Of a stretch of 64,000 nt of DNA, positions 34,891 through 43,683 are shown in pieces (within the stretch, counting starts at the first letter, position 1; the number at the start of each line of letters is the position of its first letter). The position numbers and the translations under genes were made by a program. Source of the stretch: an uncultured Prevotellaceae bacterium (GTDB lineage Bacteria; Bacteroidota; Bacteroidia; Bacteroidales; Bacteroidaceae); the NCBI GenBank assembly GCA_902800185.1, contig CADCDK010000003.1, forward strand, positions 1 to 64,000, read 5' to 3'. The notes under the pieces were generated by a model. The model ran no database searches. It saw only the letters and a list, made by a program, of their open reading frames with translations, and was not told the DNA's origin.

Positions 34891-36078
34891 ATGAATACAA
34901 GAGAATATATCCAACAATGGGCTGACTCTTACCGTAACGACCTCATCCAGAACATCATGCCGTTCTGGATGAGGAACGGTCTCGACCGCAAAAACGGAGG
35001 AGTCTATACCTGCCTGAACCGCGACGGCTCGCTCATGGACACCACCAAGTCGGTTTGGTTCCAGGGACGATTTGCCTTCATCTGTTCTTTCGCATATAAC
35101 CATGTAGAGAAGAATCCTGAATGGCTGGCAGCAGCCAAGTCAACGCTTGACTTCATCGAGAAGCATTGTTTCGACAAGGACGGTCACATGTTCTTCTCCG
35201 TCACTGCCGACGGACGCGGATTGCGCAAGCGCCGCTACGTGTTCTCCGAGACCTTTGCTACCATTGCCATGTCGGAGTATGCACTGGCCACCGGGGACAT
35301 GACTTATGCCGAGAAAGCACTCCGCTTGTTTGAGGACATGCAGCGTTTCCTTGCCACGCCAGGTTTCCTACCCGCCAAGTTCGAGCCAGAGGTCAATTTG
35401 CAAGGGCACTCTATCGTCATGATGCTCATCAACGTGGCTTCACGCATCCGTGCAGCCATCGACTCCCCGAAGCTGACTGCCCAAATTGACGATTCCATCG
35501 ACAAATTGCGCCGCTACTTCATTCATCCCGAGTTCAAAGCGCTGTTAGAGACCGTAGGGCCCAACGGTGAATTTATTGATACCAATACCACGCGTGTCAT
35601 CAATCCCGGACACTGCATCGAGACCTCCTGGTTCATCATGGAGGAAGCACGAGCACGCAACTGGGATCCATCACTGCTTGACATGGCACTCACCATCTTC
35701 GACTGGTCTTGGGACTGGGGATGGGATGAGCCTTACGGCGGTATCATCAACTTCCGCGACTGCCGCAACCTGCCTCCGCAGGACTATTCGCAGGACATGA
35801 AGTTCTGGTGGCCGCAGTGCGAGACCATCATTGCCTCGCTCTATGCCTATCTGGGCACTGGCGACGAGAAATACTTGGAGCGTCATCGCATCATCAGCGA
35901 CTGGACCTACAAGCATTTTCCCGACCCAGAGTTCGGCGAGTGGTACGGATATCTGCACCGCGACGGTACCGTGGCACAACCTGCCAAGGGTAACCTCTAC
36001 AAAGGACCGTTCCACATTCCTCGCATGCTCATCATGGGTTACTCGCTCTGCCAGGAGATTCTTCATCAAGCAAAGTAA
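34891..36078 (+). CDS. AGE/RenBP-family sugar 2-epimerase
   Basis: A protein of about 395 residues with an (alpha/alpha)6-barrel pattern typical of N-acylglucosamine 2-epimerase and cellobiose 2-epimerase: MPFWMRNGLDRKNGGVYTCLNRDGS, KSVWFQGRFAFICSFAYN, RRYVFSETFATIAMSEYALATGD, INPGHCIETSWFIMEEA and DMKFWWPQCETIIASLYAY, with conserved His, Arg and Trp residues. There is no signal peptide, so it acts in the cytoplasm. Substrate specificity within the family cannot be told from sequence alone. ATG 34891 is preferred over the in-frame GTG at 34885. It follows GH2 by 36 bases, suggesting it processes a sugar released by galactosidase action. Confidence 0.88.
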   Translation: MNTREYIQQWADSYRNDLIQNIMPFWMRNGLDRKNGGVYTCLNRDGSLMDTTKSVWFQGRFAFICSFAYNHVEKNPEWLAAAKSTLDFIEKHCFDKDGHMFFSVTADGRGLRKRRYVFSETFATIAMSEYALATGDMTYAEKALRLFEDMQRFLATPGFLPAKFEPEVNLQGHSIVMMLINVASRIRAAIDSPKLTAQIDDSIDKLRRYFIHPEFKALLETVGPNGEFIDTNTTRVINPGHCIETSWFIMEEARARNWDPSLLDMALTIFDWSWDWGWDEPYGGIINFRDCRNLPPQDYSQDMKFWWPQCETIIASLYAYLGTGDEKYLERHRIISDWTYKHFPDPEFGEWYGYLHRDGTVAQPAKGNLYKGPFHIPRMLIMGYSLCQEILHQAK

Positions 36079-36112
36079 ACAGTAAATATTTAATGCTATT
36101 ATTAATTCAACA

Positions 36113-36436
36113 ATGTCCGACAACAATAACAATCAGCGTCCGGCTCAGCTCCAAATGGACTTGAAACCGGAAATAGCATCAGGAGTATATAGCAATCTTG
36201 CTCTTATCAGTCACTCACATAGTGACTTCATTCTCGACTTCGCCCGCATTCTTCCCGGTATGCCTAAGCCCGAGGTCTGTAGCCGCATTATCCTTGCGCC
36301 CGAGCACGCCAAGCGCCTGCTCGCTGCCCTACAGGAGAATATCATGAAATATGAGCGGGAATTTGGCAAGATTGAGATTCCCAACCAGCCGCAGCGTACC
36401 ATAGCACCCTTTGGCACCGGCAAGGGAGAAGCATAG
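36113..36436 (+). CDS. DUF3467 protein
   Basis: A 107-residue protein. LKPEIASGVYSNLALISHSHSDFILDFARILPGMPKPEVCSRIILAPEHAKRLLAALQENI is a full DUF3467 domain, a small alpha/beta family of unknown function that is widespread in Bacteroidetes. The N-terminus is Asn/Gln-rich and the C-terminus disordered. It is cytoplasmic. It lies 34 bases after the epimerase gene and before a bidirectional terminator. Confidence 0.88.
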   Translation: MSDNNNNQRPAQLQMDLKPEIASGVYSNLALISHSHSDFILDFARILPGMPKPEVCSRIILAPEHAKRLLAALQENIMKYEREFGKIEIPNQPQRTIAPFGTGKGEA

Positions 36437-36466
36437 ACCGCGCCAAAGAGCTTCGCCTATTAAAAT

Positions 36467-36511
36467 CACATGGAGCCAAGAACTTAGTCTATATGTTCTT
36501 GGCTCCATGTG
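36467..36511. terminator. Bidirectional hairpin overlapping the end of the MORN gene
   Basis: CACATGGAGCCAAGAAC (36467-36483) and GTTCTTGGCTCCATGTG (36495-36511) are perfect 17-bp arms with an 11-base loop. The right arm encodes the last residues of the minus-strand MORN protein and the loop contains its stop codon. It serves the convergent ends of both transcripts. Confidence 0.75.
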
Positions 36512-38181
36512 AGTTCTAATGTATAGTCATCGCCGCTATACACACAGCCGTCACTCCACTCGCGTCCTTCTATCTCAGCACTAAAGTGGAGAGTTTCACC
36601 TGGTGTGAGCAGAAATGTTTTCTCACCCCAACGGGTTAACGTGAGACAGTTTTTCTCAATACGAGCAACCTCTAAGCTTGCGAAACCGGTGAAACAGCCG
36701 AGACGCCCCAGCTTAGCCTCAAAATCCTCCTCTTGATACTCCCAGTCACTGCTGCCACCAATGCTCCACGACTGATGGCCATGACGAGCATGGAGAATGA
36801 TGGGGGCTGTGGCGGGGTTCTCCTCTTGAAAGACTCCGTTGATCCACATTCCCTTCTGAGTTATTCCTGCCTTCTCACGAACGTATGTTCCCTCTCCATG
36901 ACAGCGTCCGTCATGGAACTCGCCCTCATAGCATTCACCTTCGTGATAATAGCGTCCTCCCGTGAGTTTCCCGCTACCCTCTGGACGGTTGTCCGCAGTT
37001 TGCCCTTGATAAACCCATTCGCCAGAGCCATACTCGATGTATCCGTCTTTCCACACATGGGCCTTTACCATGCCTTTGTCAAAGGGATCAGGCAGTTCCA
37101 AAGTCTTGGCAGCACGCAGGTCACGTTCCCATTTCCCTGCCTCTTTTAGCTGTCCATGCTCCCACTGTTCGCTGCGATACTTGCCTGTTGCGGCACGGTG
37201 CATTTCAACAAAACCATGATAGGGCTTGAACATCCGGACACCACCGCCAAAATGGTCGAGACAATCACCGTTAGGCAGATATACAGAGGCGCGAGTTGAC
37301 GGCTCATAGTAGTATTGATCGTAATTGTTCTTACTCCACGTACCACCGCACTGCTCAACGCGATACACCTTATTTCCGTCCTTCAGAGTCAGGGTGAGAC
37401 AGATGCAGTCTTTTCGGCTCTCCTCGTCCAGCGTATAATCCAGCACCTCCAATTCGCGTTCTTCTGGCTCATCCATTTGCCATCGTATCATCCGTTTGTT
37501 GGCATACCACTCAACGATCTTTGGCTTGTGTTCGTCCAAAAATAGTTCAAAGCCATAGCGCTTATTGCCGGCACAGAACATGGCAATGCTGTCTGGGCCA
37601 TTGGGGTGATGGATGCGGAACACGCCATGAAGATTGAACACCTTACGGTCGGAGGAGGTGTGTATCCATGCATGCTCAATATAGGAACCGTCGGCAAATT
37701 CGTAGCGACCCTCGGCAGCATAGGCCGACCCATCGATATTGGCATAATTGAGATGAAAGACACCCTTGAAGTAATCGCCAGTGGGATACCACACCTCCCC
37801 ATTGCCGATAGGCCCTGCCAGCTTCTGCAGAATGGTATCGCCAAACTGCCAGCCTCCCTTGTAGAAGATTTCCGTTTTAATAACCTTCACACATGTCAGC
37901 GAATGGCGGATGACACCATATTGCTTCGACAGGGTGGATTTTTGCAAAAGTACCTCCTCACCATGTTTGATGGTGAACGATTGACCCTGGTACTCCAAGT
38001 CTAACTGTCCTTCCTGATAACCGGTTACAATGGGGGCAGAACTGTTTGGCCAATGCGGAAGTTGTTCTCCTACTTTGATTTCGCACTCGTCCACTTCGTC
38101 CGTCTGCAAAAGTTCCTTGTTCACAAAGGCTCCGCGGTCGCTGTAGCTGCGATAGTAATTGATGTAACATGCTGTTGCCAT
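36484..38181 (-). CDS. MORN-repeat protein of unknown function
   Basis: A 565-residue protein without a signal peptide. Repeated glycine- and aromatic-rich units such as GSGEWVYQGQTADNRPEGSGKLTGGRYYHEGECYEGEFHDGRCHGEGTYV (residues ~390-440) are MORN repeats. Weaker repeats of the same type occur earlier (GEVWYPTGDYFKGVFHLNYANIDG near residue 130). The long N- and C-terminal regions are not recognisable. MORN repeats bind lipids or proteins in eukaryotes; bacterial roles are largely unknown. It is the last gene of the yicC-gmk-nadD run, 49 bases after nadD. Its 3' end is part of the terminator hairpin. Confidence 0.75.
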   Translation of the reverse strand: MATACYINYYRSYSDRGAFVNKELLQTDEVDECEIKVGEQLPHWPNSSAPIVTGYQEGQLDLEYQGQSFTIKHGEEVLLQKSTLSKQYGVIRHSLTCVKVIKTEIFYKGGWQFGDTILQKLAGPIGNGEVWYPTGDYFKGVFHLNYANIDGSAYAAEGRYEFADGSYIEHAWIHTSSDRKVFNLHGVFRIHHPNGPDSIAMFCAGNKRYGFELFLDEHKPKIVEWYANKRMIRWQMDEPEERELEVLDYTLDEESRKDCICLTLTLKDGNKVYRVEQCGGTWSKNNYDQYYYEPSTRASVYLPNGDCLDHFGGGVRMFKPYHGFVEMHRAATGKYRSEQWEHGQLKEAGKWERDLRAAKTLELPDPFDKGMVKAHVWKDGYIEYGSGEWVYQGQTADNRPEGSGKLTGGRYYHEGECYEGEFHDGRCHGEGTYVREKAGITQKGMWINGVFQEENPATAPIILHARHGHQSWSIGGSSDWEYQEEDFEAKLGRLGCFTGFASLEVARIEKNCLTLTRWGEKTFLLTPGETLHFSAEIEGREWSDGCVYSGDDYTLELTWSQEHID

Positions 38182-38230
38182 AGGTTTGTGTTTAGGTTTG
38201 TGGGTTCATGATGAAGAGCAGGGGAAAAAA

Positions 38231-38800
38231 CTATTGATAGTATTGTTGGGCACGGGCAAGAATGGAGGCGGGAATGAGGTGGGCAACGGATTCCCCTTGA
38301 CGGATGCGGTGGCGCACCTCTGTGCTGCTAACATTGTATAGTTCTGTATTGACAATGCTAACGGAGGGGGGCAAAGAACTGGGATTGATAGGGGCATCTT
38401 CGCGCGGATAGATGACAATGGGATAATGGGCGAGGATGTCTGCACTGTGATACCAGCGAGGGAAAAGTTGCCAGTTATCACCGCCAATCAGCAACACGAA
38501 CTCATGCTGTGGAAAGTCTCGGCTCAACGACTGCAGGGTGTTCCATGTGTAAGAAGGCCTTGGCAGATGGAACTCATAGTCACAAGCCTTTAGACAGGGC
38601 TCATCCGCCAATGCCTGTCGCGTCATCTCTAATCGCAGGTGGTCGGACAGGAGGTCGGGTGATGACTGTTTCAGCGGATTCTGCGGTGAGACCATGAACC
38701 ACACCTCATCAAGCCCTGCCTTGGCAAGCAACTGTTTCGCCAAGGCAATATGCCCATTGTGGATGGGGTTGAATGAGCCGCCGTAGATGCCGATCTTCAT
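38231..38800 (-). CDS. nadD: Nicotinate-nucleotide adenylyltransferase
   Basis: A 189-residue protein. It has the nucleotidyltransferase signature GIYGGSFNPIHNGHIALA at the N-terminus, FMVSPQNPLK, the central LLIGGDNW and the C-terminal SSTEVRHRIRQG (the ISTT-x-R type motif). It makes nicotinic acid adenine dinucleotide from nicotinate mononucleotide and ATP in NAD biosynthesis. Its length matches NadD. It follows gmk by 38 bases on the same strand, a pairing seen in other Bacteroidales. Confidence 0.96.
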   Translation of the reverse strand: MKIGIYGGSFNPIHNGHIALAKQLLAKAGLDEVWFMVSPQNPLKQSSPDLLSDHLRLEMTRQALADEPCLKACDYEFHLPRPSYTWNTLQSLSRDFPQHEFVLLIGGDNWQLFPRWYHSADILAHYPIVIYPREDAPINPSSLPPSVSIVNTELYNVSSTEVRHRIRQGESVAHLIPASILARAQQYYQ

Positions 38801-38838
38801 GGATTACAACTATTCGTTGTTCGCTTTTTCACTATATA

Positions 38839-39414
38839 CTATGAATGGAGGAACGCTCCGATAACCTTCAATGCCTCCGCCTTGGCGGTTTCAAGGTCAT
38901 CGTTCACGATAATGCGGTCAAAGTGCGGGGCAAAGGTCAGTTCGTAGGAAGCTTTGGCAAGTCGTGCCTCTATAGCCTCGGGAGTGTCGGTAGCCCGTCC
39001 TTCAAGACGATGGCGAAGTTCCTCGATAGAGGGCGGCTGGATGAATAGGCTCAGGGCTTCTTCACCATAGTACTGTTTGATATTGCAACCTCCCTTTACG
39101 TCCACATCGAAGACGACATTCTGTCCCGCCTCACGTTGGCGTTCCACCTGTTCTTTCAGCGTTCCGTAGAAGCGGTCTTCGTAAACCTCCTCGTATTCCA
39201 GGAATTCATTTCGGGCTATGCGCTCGCGGAATTCCTCCGGCGAAAGGAAGAAATACTCCACCCCATTCTGCTCAGTACCACGCGGCGGGCGACTGGTGCA
39301 GCTAATGGAGAAGTAAAGACGCAGTTCTGGATGTTCTTTCATCAACCACTGTACAATGGTGCTCTTACCACTCCCACTCGGAGCACTCACGATGATCATT
39401 TTGCCCTTTTCCAT
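38839..39414 (-). CDS. gmk: Guanylate kinase
   Basis: A 191-residue kinase that phosphorylates GMP to GDP. It has the P-loop VSAPSGSGKSTIV, the GMP-binding SISCTSRPPRGTEQNGVEYFFLSPEEF and the lid region near RATDTPEAIEARLAKA. It lies between yicC (35 bases upstream) and nadD (38 bases downstream); the yicC-gmk pairing is widespread in bacteria. Confidence 0.97.
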   Translation of the reverse strand: MEKGKMIIVSAPSGSGKSTIVQWLMKEHPELRLYFSISCTSRPPRGTEQNGVEYFFLSPEEFRERIARNEFLEYEEVYEDRFYGTLKEQVERQREAGQNVVFDVDVKGGCNIKQYYGEEALSLFIQPPSIEELRHRLEGRATDTPEAIEARLAKASYELTFAPHFDRIIVNDDLETAKAEALKVIGAFLHS

Positions 39415-39449
39415 CTTCTCTAACTATTTCTTTTAATGAACTTCCTCCC

Positions 39450-40325
39450 TTACAAGACATTCAACACCTGTTCCTTGATTTGCTCAAGTTCGTCTTTCAT
39501 CTTGACTACAATGTTCTGCATCTCAGCCTGGTTGCTCTTGGAACCGGTTGTATTGATCTCACGTCCCATTTCCTGTGCGATGAATCCGAGCTTTTTGCCC
39601 TGTGCTTCAGCCTCCTCCATGGTTTCACGGAAGTACTTCAAGTGGTTGGCAAGGCGTTGCTTCTCCTCGCTGATATCCAGTTTCTCGATGTAGTAGATGA
39701 GTTCCTGTTCCAACCGGTTCTTATCGTAATCAACCTCGGGAATTTCCTTCAATCCATCGACAATACGGTTGCGAATCTTCTCCACCCTGCTTTTCTCAAG
39801 GGGCTCGATATTCTTCAACAGAGTCGCAATATTGTCTATCTTCTCATTAAATTTCTTTTGCAGCGCCATACCCTCCTGACGTCGGAAGTCAACAAGACTG
39901 TTCAACGCCTCCTGAATGGCAGCACGGGCAACCTCCCACTCTTCATCCTCCAGCAGTTCGGTATCGGTGCGCAAAGTAACGTCAGGCAGACGTAACAACG
40001 TCGCATACCAGTCTGTTGGCTCTGGTATGCCAGTTGCAGCAGAGATTTCTTTGATTTGGCGGTAATAATTCTCAACAATAGCAGCATTGATGGGCGTGGC
40101 ATCAGCACCCGCCTCTTTCTCGATCCACACGGAGAAGTCAACCTTTCCTCTTACGAGAGATGCAGAGACCATTTGGCGAATCTCCATCTCTTTCTCACGA
40201 TAGAGCGGAGCAATACGTGTAGAAAGGTCGAGCTGTTTGCTGTTTAATGACTTTATTTCAACATTTATCTTTTTGTTTTTGTAAGCTACGACAGACTTTC
40301 CGTAGCCAGTCATCGACTGTATCAT
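39450..40325 (-). CDS. yicC: YicC-family endoribonuclease
   Basis: A 291-residue protein with the typical ends MIQSMTGYGKSVV and GREINTTGSKSNQAEMQNIVVKMKDELEQIKEQVLNV. YicC proteins are endoribonucleases linked to small-RNA turnover. It heads the minus-strand operon yicC-gmk-nadD. A -7 box TACTTTTG (40358-40351) lies about 26 bases upstream of the start. Confidence 0.94.
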   Translation of the reverse strand: MIQSMTGYGKSVVAYKNKKINVEIKSLNSKQLDLSTRIAPLYREKEMEIRQMVSASLVRGKVDFSVWIEKEAGADATPINAAIVENYYRQIKEISAATGIPEPTDWYATLLRLPDVTLRTDTELLEDEEWEVARAAIQEALNSLVDFRRQEGMALQKKFNEKIDNIATLLKNIEPLEKSRVEKIRNRIVDGLKEIPEVDYDKNRLEQELIYYIEKLDISEEKQRLANHLKYFRETMEEAEAQGKKLGFIAQEMGREINTTGSKSNQAEMQNIVVKMKDELEQIKEQVLNVL

Positions 40326-40350
40326 ATCGTTCTATGAAGTTAAATTTCTG

Positions 40351-40388
40351 CAAAAGTACGAATTTCCCACGAAAAAAGCGTAATTTTG
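40351..40388. promoter_or_regulatory. Divergent promoters of yicC and tsaB
   Basis: A minus-strand -7 box TACTTTTG (40358-40351) faces yicC and a plus-strand -7 box TAATTTTG (40381-40388) faces tsaB. No strong TTTG -33 box was seen for either. The two boxes are 22 bases apart, so the two polymerases would compete. Confidence 0.65.
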
Positions 40389-40417
40389 CATTCTATTTTC
40401 AAAGAAAAGATAAGATT

Positions 40418-41110
40418 ATGTCTTGTATTTTACATATTGAAACGAGTACAGACGTATGTTCAGTGGCTGTCAGTCTGGATGGTGCATGCATTTTCGAGGA
40501 GGAAGACCACAGCGGTCCTAACCACTCTGTGCAGTCGGGTGTGTTCATCGACCATGCGCTTACCTACATCGACCAGCACTTGCATACGCTCGATGCCGTT
40601 GCCGTGAGCTGCGGCCCGGGATCCTATACCGGACTACGCATCGGCGTTTCTACTGCCAAGGGCATTTGCTATGGTCGCGATGCCAAGCTCATTGCCATTC
40701 CCACATTGGAACTGCTCTGCGTGCCCGTGTTGCTTGGCGAGAAGGTGAAGGAAGAAGACGCCCTGCTCTGCCCCATGATTGACGCACGCCGAATGGAAGT
40801 GTACGCACAATTGTTCGACCGCTCCCTGAAAGAGGTTCGTCCCATTCAGGCAGACATCGTGGATGCCGAGACCTACAAAGCATTCCTCGACGAGCGGCCC
40901 GTCTATTTCTTCGGCAATGGAGCTGCCAAATGCATGGATACCATCAACCATCCCAACGCCCATCTCATTGAGGGCATCGAGCCCCTTGCCCGATGGATGT
41001 TCCCATTGGCAGAGCGACGTTTCTTCCAGGAAAAGTTTGAAGACGTAGCATATTTCGTGCCGTTCTACCTGAAAGACTTCGTTGCCAAGATGCCCAAGAA
41101 GCTTTTGTAA
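40418..41110 (+). CDS. tsaB: tRNA threonylcarbamoyladenosine biosynthesis protein TsaB
   Basis: A 230-residue protein with MSCILHIETSTDVCSVAVS and the family hallmark SCGPGSYTGLRIGVSTAKGI. TsaB is the non-catalytic partner of TsaD and TsaE in making t6A37 on ANN-decoding tRNAs. The start at 40418 is set by homology and by the -7 box at 40381-40388; the frame runs open upstream without homology. It leads the plus-strand series DUF4290-murA-rimM-dxr. Confidence 0.95.
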   Translation: MSCILHIETSTDVCSVAVSLDGACIFEEEDHSGPNHSVQSGVFIDHALTYIDQHLHTLDAVAVSCGPGSYTGLRIGVSTAKGICYGRDAKLIAIPTLELLCVPVLLGEKVKEEDALLCPMIDARRMEVYAQLFDRSLKEVRPIQADIVDAETYKAFLDERPVYFFGNGAAKCMDTINHPNAHLIEGIEPLARWMFPLAERRFFQEKFEDVAYFVPFYLKDFVAKMPKKLL

Positions 41111-41154
41111 AAGTGGAAAGTAAAAACATAAAAGAGAAAAATCATATAAGCACT

Positions 41155-41751
41155 ATGAATATAGAAGGAATGGATTACAATACGCAGCGTGAGAAGCTGG
41201 TGTTGCCCGAGTATGGGCGTGAGATTCAACGGATGGTTGAGCATGCGGTGTCAATTCCCGACAAGACAGAACGCCAGCATTGCGCTGAAACGATTATTGC
41301 CATCATGGATCGCATGTTCCCGCAAGGCAAGCAAAGTCCCGACTACAAGAACAAGCTGTGGGATCATCTGGCACTCATGAGTGACTTCAAGCTTGACATC
41401 GACTGGCCCTTTGATGTAAACCAAGTGAAGAAAATGGCCGACAAGCCTCAGCCGATAGACTATCCCATGACGAAGATTCCCGTGCGTCATTACGGCAACA
41501 TGGTTTTCGAGATTTTCGATAAACTGAAGACGATGGAGCCCGGAGAAGAACGAGACGAGCTGGTTCGCATCACTGCCAACCAGATGAAGCGTTGTCTGAT
41601 GCAATGGAGCCATGGCTCTGCCGACAACGAGAAAGTAGCTTCCGATTTGGCACGTTTCACAGACGGTGTTATCCAACTGGATCTTGATACGTTCAAGTTC
41701 GAGAAGATTAACATGCACGATCTGGTTGAAAAGAAACGTAAAAAGAAATAA
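41155..41751 (+). CDS. DUF4290 protein
   Basis: A 198-residue protein. MDYNTQREKLVLPEYGREIQRMVEHAVSIPDKTERQHCAETIIAIMDRMFP and HYGNMVFEIFDKLKTMEPGEERDELVRITANQMKRCLMQW match DUF4290, a Bacteroidetes-specific cytoplasmic family of unknown function that usually sits directly before murA, as here. It ends in a Lys-rich tail (LVEKKRKKK). ATG 41155 is preferred over the in-frame GTG at 41113; ATG 41170 (MDYNTQ) is also possible. Confidence 0.9.
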   Translation: MNIEGMDYNTQREKLVLPEYGREIQRMVEHAVSIPDKTERQHCAETIIAIMDRMFPQGKQSPDYKNKLWDHLALMSDFKLDIDWPFDVNQVKKMADKPQPIDYPMTKIPVRHYGNMVFEIFDKLKTMEPGEERDELVRITANQMKRCLMQWSHGSADNEKVASDLARFTDGVIQLDLDTFKFEKINMHDLVEKKRKKK

Positions 41752-41764
41752 AACCGCAAGTGTT

Positions 41765-43075
41765 ATGGAGTCATTCATCATAGAAGGCGGTCGTCCACTA
41801 CAAGGCGACATCAAACCACAAGGTGCCAAAAACGAGGCTTTACAGGTGATCAGCAGTGTGCTGCTTACTGACGAAGAGGTTCGTATTCAGAATATTCCTG
41901 ATATTCTCGATGTGAATAACCTCATCCAACTCTTGCGAGACATGGGTGTGAAGGTAACCAAGAATTCTCCCCATGACTATACTTTCCAAGCCAATCAGCT
42001 CAACCTCGACTTCCTACACAGCACGGAATTTGTCCGGAAATGTTCTGCACTGCGAGGCAGTGTCCTGCTTATCGGTCCACTGCTCGGTCGTTTCGGAAAG
42101 GCAACCATTGCCGAACCCGGCGGTGACAAAATCGGGCGTCGCCGTCTCGACACCCACTTCCTTGGTTTCAAGAACCTCGGAGCCAACTTCGTCTATGAAG
42201 AGGAGCGCAACGTCTATCATATTGAGGGCGAACATCTGCAAGGATGTTATATGCTGCTTGATGAGGCCTCGGTAACAGGTACCGCTAACATCATCATGGC
42301 TGCCGTGTTTGCAGAAGGGACGACCACTATTTACAACGCTGCCTGCGAGCCTTATATCCAACAGCTCTGTCACCTGCTCAATGCCATGGGTGCCAACATC
42401 AGCGGGATTGCCTCCAACCTGATTACCATCGTAGGAGTTAAGAAACTACATGGTGCTACCCATAAGATTCTGCCCGACATGATTGAGGTAGGCTCGTTCA
42501 TCGGCATGGCTGCCATGGTGGGGCATGGCATCCGCATCAAGGATGTGTCAGTGGCGAATTTAGGAATTATCCCCGATGCCTTCCGTCGGTTGGGTATTAC
42601 CATCGAAGTGGACGGCGATGACATCTTCATCCCGCATCACGAGCATTATCAGATAGACTCTTTTATCGATGGTTCCATCATGACTCTTGCCGATGCACCA
42701 TGGCCTGGTCTGACCCCCGACCTGCTCTCGGTGCTGCTTGTGGTCGCAACGCAGGCACGGGGCAGCGTGCTCTTCCACCAAAAGATGTTTGAGAGCCGTC
42801 TGTTCTTCGTTGATAAGCTCATCGACATGGGTGCCCAGATCATCCTTTGCGACCCTCACCGTGCCGTGGTCATTGGGCATGACCACCAGCTCCGTCTGCG
42901 TGGCGGACGCATGACCAGCCCCGACATCCGTGCGGGTATCGCCCTGCTCATTGCTGCCCTCAGTGCCAACGGAACCAGTCGCATTGCCAACATTGCGCAG
43001 ATAGACCGTGGCTATGAGAATATTGAACACCGACTCAACCAGCTCGGTGCCAACATCAAACGTACAGACGACTAA
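41765..43075 (+). CDS. murA: UDP-N-acetylglucosamine 1-carboxyvinyltransferase, Asp variant
   Basis: A 436-residue enzyme for the first committed step of peptidoglycan synthesis, the transfer of enolpyruvate from PEP to UDP-GlcNAc. Conserved parts include KPQGAKNEALQ with the catalytic Lys22, and LRGSVLLIGPLLGRFGKATIAEPGGD. The residue equal to Escherichia coli Cys115, the fosfomycin target, is Asp121 here (PGGDKIGRRRLDTHF). This Cys-to-Asp change is known to keep activity and give intrinsic fosfomycin resistance in other bacteria. The start at 41765 is set by homology, 13 bases after the DUF4290 stop. Confidence 0.97.
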   Translation: MESFIIEGGRPLQGDIKPQGAKNEALQVISSVLLTDEEVRIQNIPDILDVNNLIQLLRDMGVKVTKNSPHDYTFQANQLNLDFLHSTEFVRKCSALRGSVLLIGPLLGRFGKATIAEPGGDKIGRRRLDTHFLGFKNLGANFVYEEERNVYHIEGEHLQGCYMLLDEASVTGTANIIMAAVFAEGTTTIYNAACEPYIQQLCHLLNAMGANISGIASNLITIVGVKKLHGATHKILPDMIEVGSFIGMAAMVGHGIRIKDVSVANLGIIPDAFRRLGITIEVDGDDIFIPHHEHYQIDSFIDGSIMTLADAPWPGLTPDLLSVLLVVATQARGSVLFHQKMFESRLFFVDKLIDMGAQIILCDPHRAVVIGHDHQLRLRGGRMTSPDIRAGIALLIAALSANGTSRIANIAQIDRGYENIEHRLNQLGANIKRTDD

Positions 43076-43079
43076 GCTC

Positions 43080-43601
43080 ATGATCAAGACAGAGGATGTA
43101 TATAAAATTGGAAAAATCGGCAAGCCCCACGGACTGCGAGGCGAAATGAACTTCCTGTTCAACGATGATGTCTTCGACCGCACCGATGCCGAGTACCTGA
43201 TCCTGAAGATTGACGGCATCCTCGTTCCGTTTTTCATGGAGGAATATCGTTTTCACGGTAGCGAGACGGCCCTGATGAAGTTCTGCGACATTGACACAGT
43301 AGAGCAGGCACGTGAACTGACGGGATGTGAAGTTTACTTCCCACGTCACCTTGCCAAGGAAGACGGCGACGAACTCTCTTGGGCGCAAATCATAGGATTC
43401 ACGCTGACAGATGCCACAGGCGGCAAGACCGTCGGCACAATTGCTTCTGTCGATGACTCTACCATTAACATCCTTTTTGAGGTTAAGACTCCTGACGGAC
43501 AGGAAATACTCATTCCCGCCAGCGAGGAACTGATTACCGATGTGGATGCCGAAAACCGCACCATTACCTGCTCCCTCCCCGAGGGAATCCTTGAGCTATA
43601 A
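43080..43601 (+). CDS. rimM: 16S rRNA processing protein RimM
   Basis: A 173-residue ribosome maturation factor that binds S19 and helps assemble the 30S head. The N-terminal barrel begins VYKIGKIGKPHGLRGEMNFLF. The PRC-barrel half contains IIGFTLTDATGGKTVGTIASVDDSTINILFEV and EILIPASEELITDVD. It starts four bases after murA, so the two are translationally linked. Confidence 0.95.
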   Translation: MIKTEDVYKIGKIGKPHGLRGEMNFLFNDDVFDRTDAEYLILKIDGILVPFFMEEYRFHGSETALMKFCDIDTVEQARELTGCEVYFPRHLAKEDGDELSWAQIIGFTLTDATGGKTVGTIASVDDSTINILFEVKTPDGQEILIPASEELITDVDAENRTITCSLPEGILEL

Positions 43602-43619
43602 CCATAGAAATGATAAGGC

Positions 43620-43662
43620 CCATAAGTCTTATAGGACCTATGGGACCTATAGGACCTATAAG
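43620..43662 (+). repeat. Nine-base degenerate repeats between rimM and dxr
   Basis: Imperfect copies of CCTATAGGA (ccataagtc, ttatagga, cctatggga, cctatagga, cctataagt) fill the gap, and their ends CTTATAGG and CCTATAAG can pair. A short A run follows. It may weaken transcription into dxr or simply be tolerated spacer sequence. Confidence 0.55.
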
Positions 43663-43683
43663 TCAAAAAACAATAACAAAACA

